Shown: positions 8,485 to 16,562 of the stretch, piece by piece
Position numbering within the stretch: position 1 is the first letter of the stretch
Layout: each line of letters opens with the position of its first letter
The notes under the pieces: model-generated
The model's database searches: none
What the model was told of the DNA's origin: nothing
What the model saw: only the letters and a program-made list of their open reading frames with translations
Position numbers and translations under genes: made by a program
DNA from: CATOSP01 sp965197545
GTDB taxonomy: Bacteria; Chloroflexota; Dehalococcoidia; Lucifugimonadales; UBA3495
Assembly (NCBI GenBank): GCA_965197545.1
Contig: CBDANJ010000007.1
Span: forward strand, 372,001-436,000
Reading direction: 5' to 3'
Length of the DNA: 64,000 nt

Positions 8485-10029
8485 TTGGCAGCGACGCAAG
8501 GGAACCCGCCGGACTGCCCGGTCACGGCGGTGATCGACATCGGCTCTGGGTCTGCCCGCGCCGTGGTAATGCGGGTCAACTCAGGTGGAGGCATCGAAGT
8601 GGTCGCCCAACAGCGCATGAACCTGGACTTGATGAGTCACATAAGCGGACACGGAGCGTTGGAATCCGAAAGCGTAGAACGCACCCTGGACGCGGTTGAA
8701 GACTTCGTTCAAGTTTGCGTGGGCCACGGCGTGGGCACCATCCACGCCGTCGGGACCGAAGCGTTGCGCGAGTCCCTAAACGCCGCTGAGATCACCGAGT
8801 CGGCGGCGCGCCGGTTTGGTGTGCCCTTCCGGGTGATAAGCGGGTTCGAAGAGGCCGCATATTGCTTTATCGGGGCCGTGCATGGCTTGCCAGTCAACGA
8901 CGGCTTGATGGCGGATCTGGGGGCGGGCAGCCTGGAAGTCGTTGGGTTCGGCGGGCGGTCGCTGGAGAGCCTTCATTCCTTGCCACTGGGCAGCTTGCGC
9001 ATCGCCAACCAGTTCCAACTCACAGACCAGCCGACACCCGAAGATGTGACTGCGGCCTTCAATCACACCAAGGACTACTTGAAGTCGGCGCATCTGCCAG
9101 AGGTAGGTCCGGTTGGCACGCTGGTAGGCTCAGGGGGCTCGATGCGGCTGTTGGCAAGGCTGGACCGAAGGCGCGTTGCCTACCCGGTCCTGAAGATGCA
9201 CGGCTACTGCATAAGCGCCGAGAGTCTGGCCAATCTCACCGGCTGGTTGGCCGGCGCCACTAGAGATGAGCGGGCCGGCTTCCCCGGCATGAACCCTGGG
9301 CGGACCCATTCGATAGTCGGCGGAGCGGTGGTCGCACAAGCCCTTCTGGAACACGCAGGCGCGGACCGCATAATGGTTTCGGGGCAGGGGCTAAGAGAAG
9401 GTCTGGCCCGTCATCCATGGCCGCTTCCGGAAGACAGCAAGATCACCCTGCCGATGCGTTCAACGGTGCGAATCGAAGGCGTTGCGGGCTTGGTCCAGCG
9501 ATTCGCGCTTCGCTTCTCAGAGCGTGGGCCCCGCCGGGCGAATCTGGCGCGCAGGCTTGTTGCCGCTGGCTGGCGGCGCCCTCACGCCCGTCTGACCTCG
9601 TCCCTGCAATGCGCCGCGTTGGTGTTGGACATTGGCAGTGCGATTGATTTCTACAACCGTTTCAACCGGACTGCGACGGTGATCTCCCGGTCGGACTTGC
9701 CGGGGTTTAGCCACCGGGAGTCCGCCCAGATCGCTGCCATTTTGCTAACGGCGGAACGGGGGAGCGTACCGCGCCAATTCCGGAATACGCCGCTGCTCAC
9801 AGCCGAGGACAAGCGGAGGATGGGCCAGGCCGCAGTCGCGCTACTGGTTGCTGATGAACTGGACCGGCGGCTTGCCCCCGATTGCCCCGCTGAGTCCGTA
9901 ACCATCTCCCGTGAAGGTGGTGGGGTTAGCGTGGTCACGCCCGCATGGTCGAAGGCGTCCGCCGCGGGTATCGGAGAACGTTGGGAGACAGAATTCAACC
10001 AACCCATTCATATCCGCAGAGGTGAGTGA
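8485..10029 (+). CDS. ppx: Ppx/GppA family phosphatase
   Basis: This protein has the actin-like ASKHA fold of exopolyphosphatase/pppGpp phosphatase. VIDIGSGSARAVV is the phosphate-1 loop near the N-terminus, GTEALRES follows, ADLGAGSLEVVGF is the phosphate-2 motif and GSGGSMRLLARL comes next. The C-terminal third (LPGFSHRESAQIAAILLTAE) matches the Ppx helical domain. Family members hydrolyse polyphosphate chains or pppGpp. The canonical DLGGGS has Ala in place of the second Gly. The start is uncertain: the frame is open from 8344, but 8344-8484 does not look coding. The TTG at 8485 has GGAG six bases upstream and places the domain at a normal distance. It overlaps the following kinase gene by one base, so the two are translationally coupled. 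Confidence 0.85.
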   Translation: MAATQGNPPDCPVTAVIDIGSGSARAVVMRVNSGGGIEVVAQQRMNLDLMSHISGHGALESESVERTLDAVEDFVQVCVGHGVGTIHAVGTEALRESLNAAEITESAARRFGVPFRVISGFEEAAYCFIGAVHGLPVNDGLMADLGAGSLEVVGFGGRSLESLHSLPLGSLRIANQFQLTDQPTPEDVTAAFNHTKDYLKSAHLPEVGPVGTLVGSGGSMRLLARLDRRRVAYPVLKMHGYCISAESLANLTGWLAGATRDERAGFPGMNPGRTHSIVGGAVVAQALLEHAGADRIMVSGQGLREGLARHPWPLPEDSKITLPMRSTVRIEGVAGLVQRFALRFSERGPRRANLARRLVAAGWRRPHARLTSSLQCAALVLDIGSAIDFYNRFNRTATVISRSDLPGFSHRESAQIAAILLTAERGSVPRQFRNTPLLTAEDKRRMGQAAVALLVADELDRRLAPDCPAESVTISREGGGVSVVTPAWSKASAAGIGERWETEFNQPIHIRRGE

Positions 10030-10856
10030 TGACCGACCATCATGTCAGCGCCAACTTCCCGATGGGGAAGCGCTACGGTGAACATCCCTACGACGGGGAG
10101 TATCCCGGCAAGCTGATTATCGTGGAGGGAATCGACGGCTCAGGCAAGAGTACCCAAATCGACCTGCTGGGGAAATGGCTCAATAGCCTCGGCTTCGTAA
10201 CGATATTCACCGAGTGGAATTCCTCGCCCATTGTGCGGCGGACCACCAAACGGGGGAAGGACGAGCGGATGCTGACTCCGATGTCCTTCAGCCTGATCCA
10301 CGCCGCGGACTTTGCCAACCGGGTCTATACACAGGTGCTTCCGGCGTTGAAGTCCGGGACCATCGTTTTGGCGGACCGGTATGTTTATACGGCGTTCGCC
10401 AGAGATGCGGCCCGGGGTGTAAACCGCGACTGGCTGCGCCGCGTCTATTCCTTCGCCGTCACGCCGTCGTTGGCGCTGTATTTCAAGGTGCCGTTGGAAG
10501 AATCGATCAGCCGGATCGTAGCGGGCCGCGAGGAAATAGGCTTCTACGAATCGGGCCAGGATATGGGATTTTCGGGCAGCCGGGCCGACTCGTTTCGCAC
10601 CTTTCAAGGAAGATTGCTCGACGAATACGATAGCCTGACAGAGGAGTATGGCCTCGTGACGATTGATGCGACTCGCCCTATCTCGGCTCAACAGCAGTTG
10701 GTGCGGCAATACGTCGAGCCCTTGCTACCCGGCGCAATGAAGATTCATGGACAGGACGTGCACGAAGCCCTCACTACATCCGGACTGACTGGCCGCTACA
10801 TACGCCACGAAACGCCCAGCAGGCAACTCGAACCTACGTCCGCACCTGATATTTAG
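10029..10856 (+). CDS. Thymidylate kinase-like P-loop kinase (first of a pair)
   Basis: This is a 275-residue P-loop NMP kinase. The Walker A motif GIDGSGKST is at residues 34-42, and the family DR-Y motif appears as LADRYVYT. A Lid-like Arg-rich region follows (FARDAARGVNRDW). The fold and order of motifs are those of dTMP kinase, which makes dTDP from dTMP. It is longer than typical dTMP kinases (about 210 residues), with extensions at both ends. The ATG at 10029 shares its A with the TGA of ppx (TGATG). A paralogue lies 101 bases downstream. The tight link to a polyphosphatase suggests a specialised phosphate or nucleotide role, but that is inference. Confidence 0.8.
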   Translation: MTDHHVSANFPMGKRYGEHPYDGEYPGKLIIVEGIDGSGKSTQIDLLGKWLNSLGFVTIFTEWNSSPIVRRTTKRGKDERMLTPMSFSLIHAADFANRVYTQVLPALKSGTIVLADRYVYTAFARDAARGVNRDWLRRVYSFAVTPSLALYFKVPLEESISRIVAGREEIGFYESGQDMGFSGSRADSFRTFQGRLLDEYDSLTEEYGLVTIDATRPISAQQQLVRQYVEPLLPGAMKIHGQDVHEALTTSGLTGRYIRHETPSRQLEPTSAPDI

Positions 10857-10957
10857 TTCAGGTCTTCCCACATAGTCGGAGCTGGTCCACCACCGCCGCT
10901 CGACAGACCGGTGAGGCCAGACAGCCGGTCAATGCGGGGAGCTGGGGAGAGCTACTT

Positions 10958-11653
10958 ATGAGTATGCCTAGATTTTATGGTCACACCCCACTGGGCTTTG
11001 GCGAAAACTCCATGCCCGGGCGTTTGATCGTCATCGAAGGCACGGACGGGGTGGGCCGCTCGACCCAAATTGCCCTGCTCAAGGAGTGGTTGGAGACCGA
11101 GGGTTACGCCGTGTTGGATACCGGGTTCCGCCGGTCTGAGTTGACCGGGGACGGCATCGACCGGGCCATGCGGGGCAACACGCTGGACCACATGACTCTC
11201 AGCCTGTTCTACGCCACCGATTTTTGGGACCGGCTGGAGAAGAGCATCATTCCGGCATTGCGCGCCGGCAAGGTCGCGCTGGTTGACCGCTACATCTACT
11301 CGATCATCGCCAGGGCCCGCGTGCGGGGCGTTCCCGCCCGGTGGCTGGACGATGTGCTGGAATTTGCGCTGGTGCCTGACCAAGTGTTCTACATGGAGAT
11401 CGACGTCGACCACCTATTGCCCAGGGTGCTATCGAGCCGCGAGCTTGACCACTGGGAGTCGGGCGAGGACTTCTTGCGGGAGTCAGACAGGCACGCCAGC
11501 TTTGTCCGATACCAGGACTCCTTACTGCGGGAGTTCGGCAATCTGGCGGACCAGTATGGGTTCGAGACTGTGGACGCCCGCCGCAGCGTGCGCGAAGTCT
11601 TCGAGACCCTGCAGCAGAGGGTAATGACGACCTTGGAGACCATGGACAGATAG
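10958..11653 (+). CDS. Thymidylate kinase-like protein with Arg in place of the P-loop Lys
   Basis: This is a 231-residue paralogue of the preceding kinase. The P-loop reads GTDGVGRST at residues 28-36, so the invariant Lys is Arg34. The rest of the fold is kept, including LVDRYIYS and a LID-like IIARARVRG. Lys-to-Arg in Walker A usually cripples phosphoryl transfer, so this could be a regulatory or nucleotide-sensing subunit of the neighbour, or a kinase with altered chemistry. A GGGGAG Shine-Dalgarno precedes the ATG by about 9 bases. It is in the same orientation as ppx and the first kinase, probably one operon. Confidence 0.75.
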   Translation: MSMPRFYGHTPLGFGENSMPGRLIVIEGTDGVGRSTQIALLKEWLETEGYAVLDTGFRRSELTGDGIDRAMRGNTLDHMTLSLFYATDFWDRLEKSIIPALRAGKVALVDRYIYSIIARARVRGVPARWLDDVLEFALVPDQVFYMEIDVDHLLPRVLSSRELDHWESGEDFLRESDRHASFVRYQDSLLREFGNLADQYGFETVDARRSVREVFETLQQRVMTTLETMDR

Positions 11654-11814
11654 GTCCGTAGTTGGTCTTAACGCGCCGTGAACGCCGTGAACTCGAAGAC
11701 GTTTCCCTGCCCTTTCCGGTCTCCTACCGACACCTCTGATGGACCAGGGGCTTGCTGCCTAAACGCGATTGCCCGGGCGGGAAGTGGAACGCCAATTCAC
11801 CACCGGCCCGCATC

Positions 11815-12588
11815 CTAACGGCGCGGCTCCCACCGGAAGAACCGCACGGCCACCAGCGTTCCCAGCGCCAGCCAACCAGCCATGACCAACAGCCGCCAGG
11901 GTTCGAACCCCAAGCCGGTCTCGAAGGGGTTGAATGCGGTTTGCAGAGCTATTGAGAAGTGCCTTACCGGGAAGATGTCGGCGAAGGTCTTGATCCAGTC
12001 CGGAGCTTCGTTCAACGGGATGAACACGTCGGAGATGAACAGTAAAGGAAGGACCGAGACGTTGACTATAGCGGGAGAGGCGTCCGCGTTCGGGATAACA
12101 GACGCGATGGCCAAACCCAAGGCGCAGAAAGTTGCGGCGCCCAGGGCGGTGGTCACCAGGAACGCGGGGAGGGTGTTGCTGGGGAGGTCAACGTCATAGA
12201 ACAACACGCCCGCCCCGGCGACCAACACCACCAGAATGACGGCCAGAAACATTGCGTGGACGATCCTTCCGAACAGTAGTGACCAGCTAGGCAGCGGCGT
12301 GCCGCGGACCCGTTTGAAGAGTCCCCGGTCCCGGGCCAAGGAGACCCCCATCGCCACGTTGGTGTAGCAGGCTCCGATGACCGATAGCGCGGCGATGGAC
12401 GGCACGTAGAAGGTCGAGGTCTTGACGGTGCCGCCGGGCAGCGTCATGTCGTTGTTGCCGAACAGCATGTTGAAGATGACGAGGAACATGAAGGGGAAAA
12501 CGAAGGTGAACACCGCTGCCACAGGGTTGCGCCAAAAGGCGGTATTCTCGTACCTGACTTGCCTCAGGGCGAGCGAAAAGCCGTTCAC
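11815..12588 (-). CDS. ABC-2 type transporter permease
   Basis: This is a 257-residue integral membrane protein with about six hydrophobic segments (for example AVFTFVFPFMFLVIFNMLF, MFLAVILVVLVAGAGVLFY and LLVMAGWLALGTLVAVRFF). The gene overlaps the upstream ATPase gene by 4 bases. The domain organisation is that of DrrB-like ABC-2 permeases, which export drugs, lipids or polysaccharides. Two copies would pair with two ATPases. The substrate cannot be inferred from the sequence or neighbours. Confidence 0.9.
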   Translation of the reverse strand: MNGFSLALRQVRYENTAFWRNPVAAVFTFVFPFMFLVIFNMLFGNNDMTLPGGTVKTSTFYVPSIAALSVIGACYTNVAMGVSLARDRGLFKRVRGTPLPSWSLLFGRIVHAMFLAVILVVLVAGAGVLFYDVDLPSNTLPAFLVTTALGAATFCALGLAIASVIPNADASPAIVNVSVLPLLFISDVFIPLNEAPDWIKTFADIFPVRHFSIALQTAFNPFETGLGFEPWRLLVMAGWLALGTLVAVRFFRWEPRR

Positions 12589-13523
12589 TGGCTGACCTGC
12601 TCCCCCCGGGCAGCCTCGGCAATTTCGACGAAGACATCCTCCAGGGAAGACGGGGCTACCGATAGCTCTTCCAGGTCCATCCCATTCTCCATCGCCCAGC
12701 CGGTCAACTGGTGCAGACTCTCAGTCGGGGTATCCGTCGTCAGTGTGTAGCGGCCGTCGTCACCGGCGGGTTCCGCGCCAATTTCGGCGGGCATCCGGAG
12801 GTCGCGGGACTCCAGCCTGAAGCGAATGGCTGTTGACCCGTTGCCCCGGACCAATTCGCTGGGGGTACCTTGGGCCACTATCTGCCCTTGCACCATAATG
12901 GCCACGCGGTCCGCCAGATTTTCCGCCTCATCCATGTAATGGGTGGTGAGCACAACTGTTTTGCCAAGGCTCTTCAGGTTTCTGACCATGTCCCAAGCGC
13001 CGCGACGGGCCGACGGGTCGAAGCCGGTGGTGGGTTCGTCTAGGAAAAGCAACTCCGGATTGCCAGATAGCCCTATAGCCACATCCAAGCGGCGCTGTTG
13101 TCCTCCGGAGAGCCGCTTGACCCTGACCCTTCGTTGTTCGGTCAAGCCGGTAGCGGTCAAGATATCGTCCAGCGGCAGGGGATTCGGGTAGTAGCCCCGG
13201 AACAGGTCGATCGTCTCCTGCACGTTCAGGTACGGCTCGACACCCGTGGATTGGAGTACGATGCCGATCCGCTCCTTGAAGCTGCGTTCATTCCTGGCAG
13301 GATCGTGTCCCAGGACCGAGACCTCCCCTGCGGTCTTGTCTAGATACCCTTCCAAGATCTCGATGGTGGTCGTCTTACCCGCACCGTTGGGGCCCAAGAG
13401 GGCGAACACTTCCCCGGCGGATATCTCAAGGTCCACGCCCCGGACGGCCTCTACAGGGCCATACGATTTTCGCAGGCCACGCACCTTAATCGCCAGACCG
13501 GATACGTTATCGACCTTCGCCAT
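12585..13523 (-). CDS. ABC transporter ATP-binding protein (DrrA-like)
   Basis: This is a 312-residue ABC ATPase with Walker A GPNGAGKTTTIEIL, Q-loop VLQSTG, signature LSGGQQRRLDVAIGL, Walker B ELLFLDEPTTGFDP and the switch His in VVLTTHYMDEAE. A C-terminal extension of about 90 residues is typical of the DrrA/CcmA-like family that powers ABC-2 permeases. It is translationally coupled to the permease by a 4-base overlap. The pair forms a probable exporter at the cytoplasmic membrane. Confidence 0.95.
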   Translation of the reverse strand: MAKVDNVSGLAIKVRGLRKSYGPVEAVRGVDLEISAGEVFALLGPNGAGKTTTIEILEGYLDKTAGEVSVLGHDPARNERSFKERIGIVLQSTGVEPYLNVQETIDLFRGYYPNPLPLDDILTATGLTEQRRVRVKRLSGGQQRRLDVAIGLSGNPELLFLDEPTTGFDPSARRGAWDMVRNLKSLGKTVVLTTHYMDEAENLADRVAIMVQGQIVAQGTPSELVRGNGSTAIRFRLESRDLRMPAEIGAEPAGDDGRYTLTTDTPTESLHQLTGWAMENGMDLEELSVAPSSLEDVFVEIAEAARGEQVSQ

Positions 13524-13636
13524 GCTTCAATGTTAGCGACCAGCCCAGCCGCAATCAAGCACAGCGGGAGAATGGCTTGACATCACCCGGTCCCGTATGT
13601 AGGTTGGACAACATTACCTTCCAGATAGGAGTCGTC

Positions 13637-14389
13637 ATGGCGATTCGAGCGTCGGCGGTTGTGCCGGAGGCGGCTACGAGCCGTCCCCCGGTGGTGCTAG
13701 TCCATGGTGCGGCGAACTCATCGCCCGTGTGGAGATTCTGGCAACGGGAGTTGGCTGGCCTGGGGTGGCCTTCATACGCCGTGGACCTACGAGGCCACGG
13801 GCCCGACGATCCGGCTGACCTAACCCAGACGGGCATGGAAGACTACGCCGCCGACGTGCGCCGGGTTGTGGAAGAGGTCGGCCGTCCGCCGGTCGTAATG
13901 GGTTGGAGCATGGGCGGGCTGGTGGCAATGATGGTGGCGGCGGCGGGAATAGGCGTGCCCTGCGTTGCTTTGGCCCCCAGCATGCCGTCTCGGTCGGAAG
14001 ACCCGTCCGTGGAACTGCGGACGGGGGAGTTCGGGCCGGAAGAATACGGCATAACGAGCCTTGATCCAGACAACCAGCCTGCCATGCCGGATCTGGACCG
14101 GAAAGAACGTGAAATCGCTCTGGCGTCATTGGGCCGGGAGTCCCGCCGCGCCAGGGACGAGCGTCGGCGGGGCATCGTCATCGAAACCATGCCTTGTCCA
14201 TTCCTAATCGTCACGGGAGACATGGACCGGCAGTGGCCCAGCGAGGTCTACGACGGCCTTTGGCTCGAATCGGACCGGCTCATTCTGGAGGGCGCGACTC
14301 ACTGGGGCCTGGTCCTGAACCGGCGGGCTATTACCCAGGCCATCCCCAGGATCTCGGAATGGATGGAGAGGGCGGTGAGCGGCGAGTGA
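13637..14389 (+). CDS. Alpha/beta hydrolase
   Basis: This 250-residue hydrolase has the nucleophile elbow VMGWSMGGL, an oxyanion-type VHGAANSSPVW near the N-terminus, and a late Asp and His in TGDMDRQWP and EGATHWGLVL that complete the catalytic triad. The frame is open from a TTG at 13577, but the ATG at 13637 has AGGAG six bases upstream and starts the fold correctly. It is divergent from the ABC exporter. The substrate (ester, lactone or similar) is unknown. Confidence 0.85.
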   Translation: MAIRASAVVPEAATSRPPVVLVHGAANSSPVWRFWQRELAGLGWPSYAVDLRGHGPDDPADLTQTGMEDYAADVRRVVEEVGRPPVVMGWSMGGLVAMMVAAAGIGVPCVALAPSMPSRSEDPSVELRTGEFGPEEYGITSLDPDNQPAMPDLDRKEREIALASLGRESRRARDERRRGIVIETMPCPFLIVTGDMDRQWPSEVYDGLWLESDRLILEGATHWGLVLNRRAITQAIPRISEWMERAVSGE

Positions 14390-14447
14390 ATGGCGGCGTG
14401 AGTGTTGTGGGCGACCATCCAAGGGTGGTGTCCAAAGTAGTCCAGGG

Positions 14448-14478
14448 ATTTGACCTTACGAAGGCAGGTCAAATAAAC
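14448..14478 (+). promoter_or_regulatory. Palindromic operator and promoter of the VapBC-type module
   Basis: A perfect 9-bp inverted repeat, ATTTGACCT at 14448-14456 and AGGTCAAAT at 14466-14474, has its half-sites 18 bp apart. The left arm contains a -35-like TTGACC (14450-14455), and 17 bases later is an AT-rich -10-like ATAAAC (14473-14478). The antitoxin ATG is at 14486, so the transcript could be nearly leaderless. No Shine-Dalgarno is visible. Autoregulation by the RHH antitoxin would fit the geometry. Confidence 0.6.
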
Positions 14479-14485
14479 TTAACGT

Positions 14486-14755
14486 ATGGCTAAGAGATTA
14501 CAGGTCCTCGTTGACGAGGAAGAATATTTGGCGATCCGGACTTCGGCAAAGAAGCAGGGCGTCAGCGTCGCTGAGTGGGTAAGGCGCGCTATAAGCAAGT
14601 CCTGGCGCGTTGAGTCCGAGGCTAGAAAAGACAAGATGGCGAAAATAATGGCCATTGCTGAAAGGTGCAATGACCCGAATACGCATCCAACCGCGGACAT
14701 AGAGGTCATGTTGGAGGAAATCGAGAGAGGGCGGCGCCAGAGTTGGTATTCATAG
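14486..14755 (+). CDS. Ribbon-helix-helix-type antitoxin
   Basis: This is an 89-residue protein. Its N-terminal part, RLQVLVDEEEYLAIRTSAKK followed by VSVAEWVRRAI, is a ribbon-helix-helix fold: a short beta strand that pairs in a dimer and binds DNA, then two helices. The rest is charged and should wrap the toxin. The gene overlaps the PIN-domain gene by 13 bases, the standard antitoxin-toxin order. A palindromic operator lies directly upstream. The local base composition looks AT-richer than the neighbouring genes, consistent with transfer. Confidence 0.8.
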   Translation: MAKRLQVLVDEEEYLAIRTSAKKQGVSVAEWVRRAISKSWRVESEARKDKMAKIMAIAERCNDPNTHPTADIEVMLEEIERGRRQSWYS

Positions 14756-15138
14756 ACTCTAACATTCCCATGTATCTGGCCGGGGCCGCTCATCGTAATA
14801 AGGACCGTGCTATAGTGCTGATAAGTCAACTTGAGGCTGAGGGACAGCGCTTGGTCACCGACGTCGAGGTCTACCAGGAATTACTCCACCGTTACACGAG
14901 GATAAACCGGTTTCAAGCGCTGGACGATGCACTGGAATCGCTAGATTACATCGCTGACGAGGTGCTGAGTTTCAGCCGGTTAGAAGTGAGGGCAGCTAGG
15001 ACTCTAATCGAGTCAGTCCAAGGCATATCCGCGCGAGATGCCATCCACGTGGCCGTGATGTACAGAGCGGGAATTACTGAGGTCCTAAGTTTCGACCGGG
15101 GTTTCGACAACTGCCCCGGCATAACCCGGTTGGACTGA
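14743..15138 (+). CDS. PIN-domain ribonuclease, VapC-like toxin
   Basis: This is a 131-residue PIN domain. The acidic residues expected for the metal site are in FIDSNIPMY (first Asp), TDVEVYQELLHRY (Glu), ISARDAIHVAVM (Asp) and LSFDRGFD (last Asp). VapC toxins cleave tRNA or rRNA when free of antitoxin. The start is a TTG at 14743 inside the antitoxin gene, so translation is probably coupled. All four acidic positions appear intact, so the toxin is likely active. Confidence 0.85.
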   Translation: MVFIDSNIPMYLAGAAHRNKDRAIVLISQLEAEGQRLVTDVEVYQELLHRYTRINRFQALDDALESLDYIADEVLSFSRLEVRAARTLIESVQGISARDAIHVAVMYRAGITEVLSFDRGFDNCPGITRLD

Positions 15139-15162
15139 CTATACGGTGGCGTAGAGCCCGAG

Positions 15163-15396
15163 TTACCCCTCTGACACCTTTATCAGCAGTTTGCCGAAAT
15201 TCTCTCCCCACATCAGTCCGATGAACGCCCTGGGAGCGTTTTCCAGGCCCTCCACCACATCTTCCCGGTATTTGATCTTTCCTTCCCGCATCCAGGCGGC
15301 GATACGTCGGCGGCCCTCGTCATGGCGGTCGCGGAACTGGCTGACGAGAAACCCCTCGGCTTTCGCTTGGCGTCCCACCAACAGCCCCATCTTCCT
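15163..15396 (-). pseudogene. CurA-like NADPH-dependent oxidoreductase, 3' fragment
   Basis: This is the C-terminal part of an MDR-superfamily NADPH oxidoreductase of the CurA/2-alkenal reductase type. From the codons AGG AAG it continues MGLLVGRQAKAEGFLV and ends with YREDVVEGLENAPRAFIGL and GENFGKLLIKV, the hallmark end of this family. Its N-terminal 260 residues are at 19331-20110. Joining position 19331 to 15396 restores one frame of about 337 residues, the usual family length. A 3.9-kb stack of mobile elements splits the gene. Translation from the internal ATG at 15390 would give only 75 residues without the NADPH fold. Confidence 0.85.
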
Positions 15397-15397
15397 A

Positions 15398-15543
15398 AAC
15401 TAAAGCCAAGGTGAAATCTACATTTGTGGGGAGAGGAAAATTAGCCTGGATGGTACGGTGAGTCTCTTCCACCTGTACTTGGAAAGCGGTCCAGTGCCGC
15501 CGATTGGCTTCCTCGATATGCGTATTTCACCTTGGTATTAGTT
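15398..15543. repeat. MITE 1 with TA-flanked inverted ends
   Basis: The two ends read AACTAAAGCCAAGGTGAAAT and, inverted, AACTAATACCAAGGTGAAAT, matching at 18 of 20 positions. The element is flanked by TA on both sides (15396-15397 and 15544-15545). It has no coding capacity. It is the leftmost element stacked in the CurA-like gene. Confidence 0.75.
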
Positions 15544-15564
15544 TAGGGCCTGTGGACATTTAAC

Positions 15565-15690
15565 TTACCCGTCGTTTGTCCTTGTGGTCTTGGCAGCGTG
15601 ATTCGCTCCGAACATGGCCCGCCCGGGCTCCTCAGCGTCCAGCCTGGCCAGCTTCGCGGGGGCGAACAACGACGCCTCCAGGCGGTCCAT
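15565..15690 (-). CDS. Small hypothetical protein (41 residues)
   Basis: The frame from ATG 15690 to TAA 15565 has a good Shine-Dalgarno (AGGAAGGA) four bases upstream. The protein is hydrophilic, rich in Ala and Arg, and begins MDRLEASLFAPAKLARLD. Its last codons abut the inverted repeat of the mobile element. I do not recognise a family. It could instead be the tail of a lost gene. Confidence 0.35.
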   Translation of the reverse strand: MDRLEASLFAPAKLARLDAEEPGRAMFGANHAAKTTRTNDG

Positions 15691-15757
15691 CCGGTCCTTC
15701 CTGGACTAGAGCCAAACAGACATCCAAACCAAAGGAGCATCACCCTCCACCAAAGAA

Positions 15758-15779
15758 GCCCCGGCTCTAAAGCCGGGGC
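15758..15779 (-). terminator. Terminator after the 250-residue gene
   Basis: GCCCCGGCT (15758-15766) pairs with AGCCGGGGC (15771-15779) over a 4-base loop. On the minus strand TTCTTTGG follows. It lies just past the stop of the 15791-16543 gene. Confidence 0.7.
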
Positions 15780-15790
15780 CTCTCCTTTGA

Positions 15791-16543
15791 TCACGTTCTT
15801 CGTGTCAACCGGACCGCCAAATTGCGGACATCGCGGTTCCTGAGCCGCACCGCTTCAACAACCAAAGCAATCGCCCAAGCCGCGGCACTAAACGTCCACT
15901 CAGGTAACACCACAGGGATGCACAGCCCCCCAAACCCAGGCGATACAGGAATGGAAAAGGCAGCCTCAGGAGGCATCACCACACCACTTCCACCTGGCGC
16001 TTCAACAGCAGCACCATACCTGAAGGTCCCCTTCCACATGGAAAGCTCCGCAGCAACGTCCGTTATGCTTCCACCACCAAGCAATTCCTGACTACAAGTA
16101 ACCAGAGCCGAGGGAAGCAAATCTCGCCGCACGTTGAACCAGTTTAGCTCCTTGACCAAAGCCTCAGCACAAGGCTTCAAGTTGCCAACCGTTACCTGAA
16201 CAGCAGTCAATTCCAAGGTCCCAAACCTGGAGAGAGCGTCGCCAAAGCATTGGAACAGAGGGACCAAGACCCGCACAGCATCAAACTCCGTATCCACCTG
16301 CACGTAGCCAACCCTTCCGCTCGGAACTTCAATCAGCTCCCCTTCGGAATCCTCCGACAACTCAGCTTCATTCATGCCCCAAAGCGGAGAACGCCCCGAC
16401 ACAGAAGCTAACGTCCCAGGCAGCCCCATCATCTCAGAACGGCTATTGAAGACACTATACAGGTCCTCTTCCCTGGCGTCGATGTCGCCGTCAGGGACCA
16501 TTTCCCCAAACGCTTCCACAAATATCGTAGACAACGTATACAA
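15791..16543 (-). CDS. Hypothetical protein (250 residues) of the 2.3-kb element
   Basis: I do not recognise this family. The protein has 250 residues, an acidic N-terminal half (AELSEDSEGELIEVPSGRVG) and a mixed alpha/beta-like middle. A hydrophobic stretch (WTFSAAAWAIALVVEAV) near the C-terminus is followed by an Arg-rich tail, RLRNRDVRNLAVRLTRRT. That pattern suggests a C-terminal membrane anchor with cytoplasmic basic residues. It follows the secreted-protein gene by 19 bases and shares a terminator, so the two are probably co-expressed. It could be an envelope protein partnering the secreted product. Confidence 0.6.
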   Translation of the reverse strand: MYTLSTIFVEAFGEMVPDGDIDAREEDLYSVFNSRSEMMGLPGTLASVSGRSPLWGMNEAELSEDSEGELIEVPSGRVGYVQVDTEFDAVRVLVPLFQCFGDALSRFGTLELTAVQVTVGNLKPCAEALVKELNWFNVRRDLLPSALVTCSQELLGGGSITDVAAELSMWKGTFRYGAAVEAPGGSGVVMPPEAAFSIPVSPGFGGLCIPVVLPEWTFSAAAWAIALVVEAVRLRNRDVRNLAVRLTRRT

Positions 16544-16562
16544 CGCTCTCTCCTATCAACCG

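Noticed and set aside
8094..8618. 174-codon minus-strand frame over the MITE and start of ppx
   Set aside because: It is antisense to ppx and reads through repeat sequence.
11891..11910. tRNA-like GGTTCGAACCCC sequence
   Set aside because: It lies inside the ABC permease coding region and no cloverleaf can be built around it.
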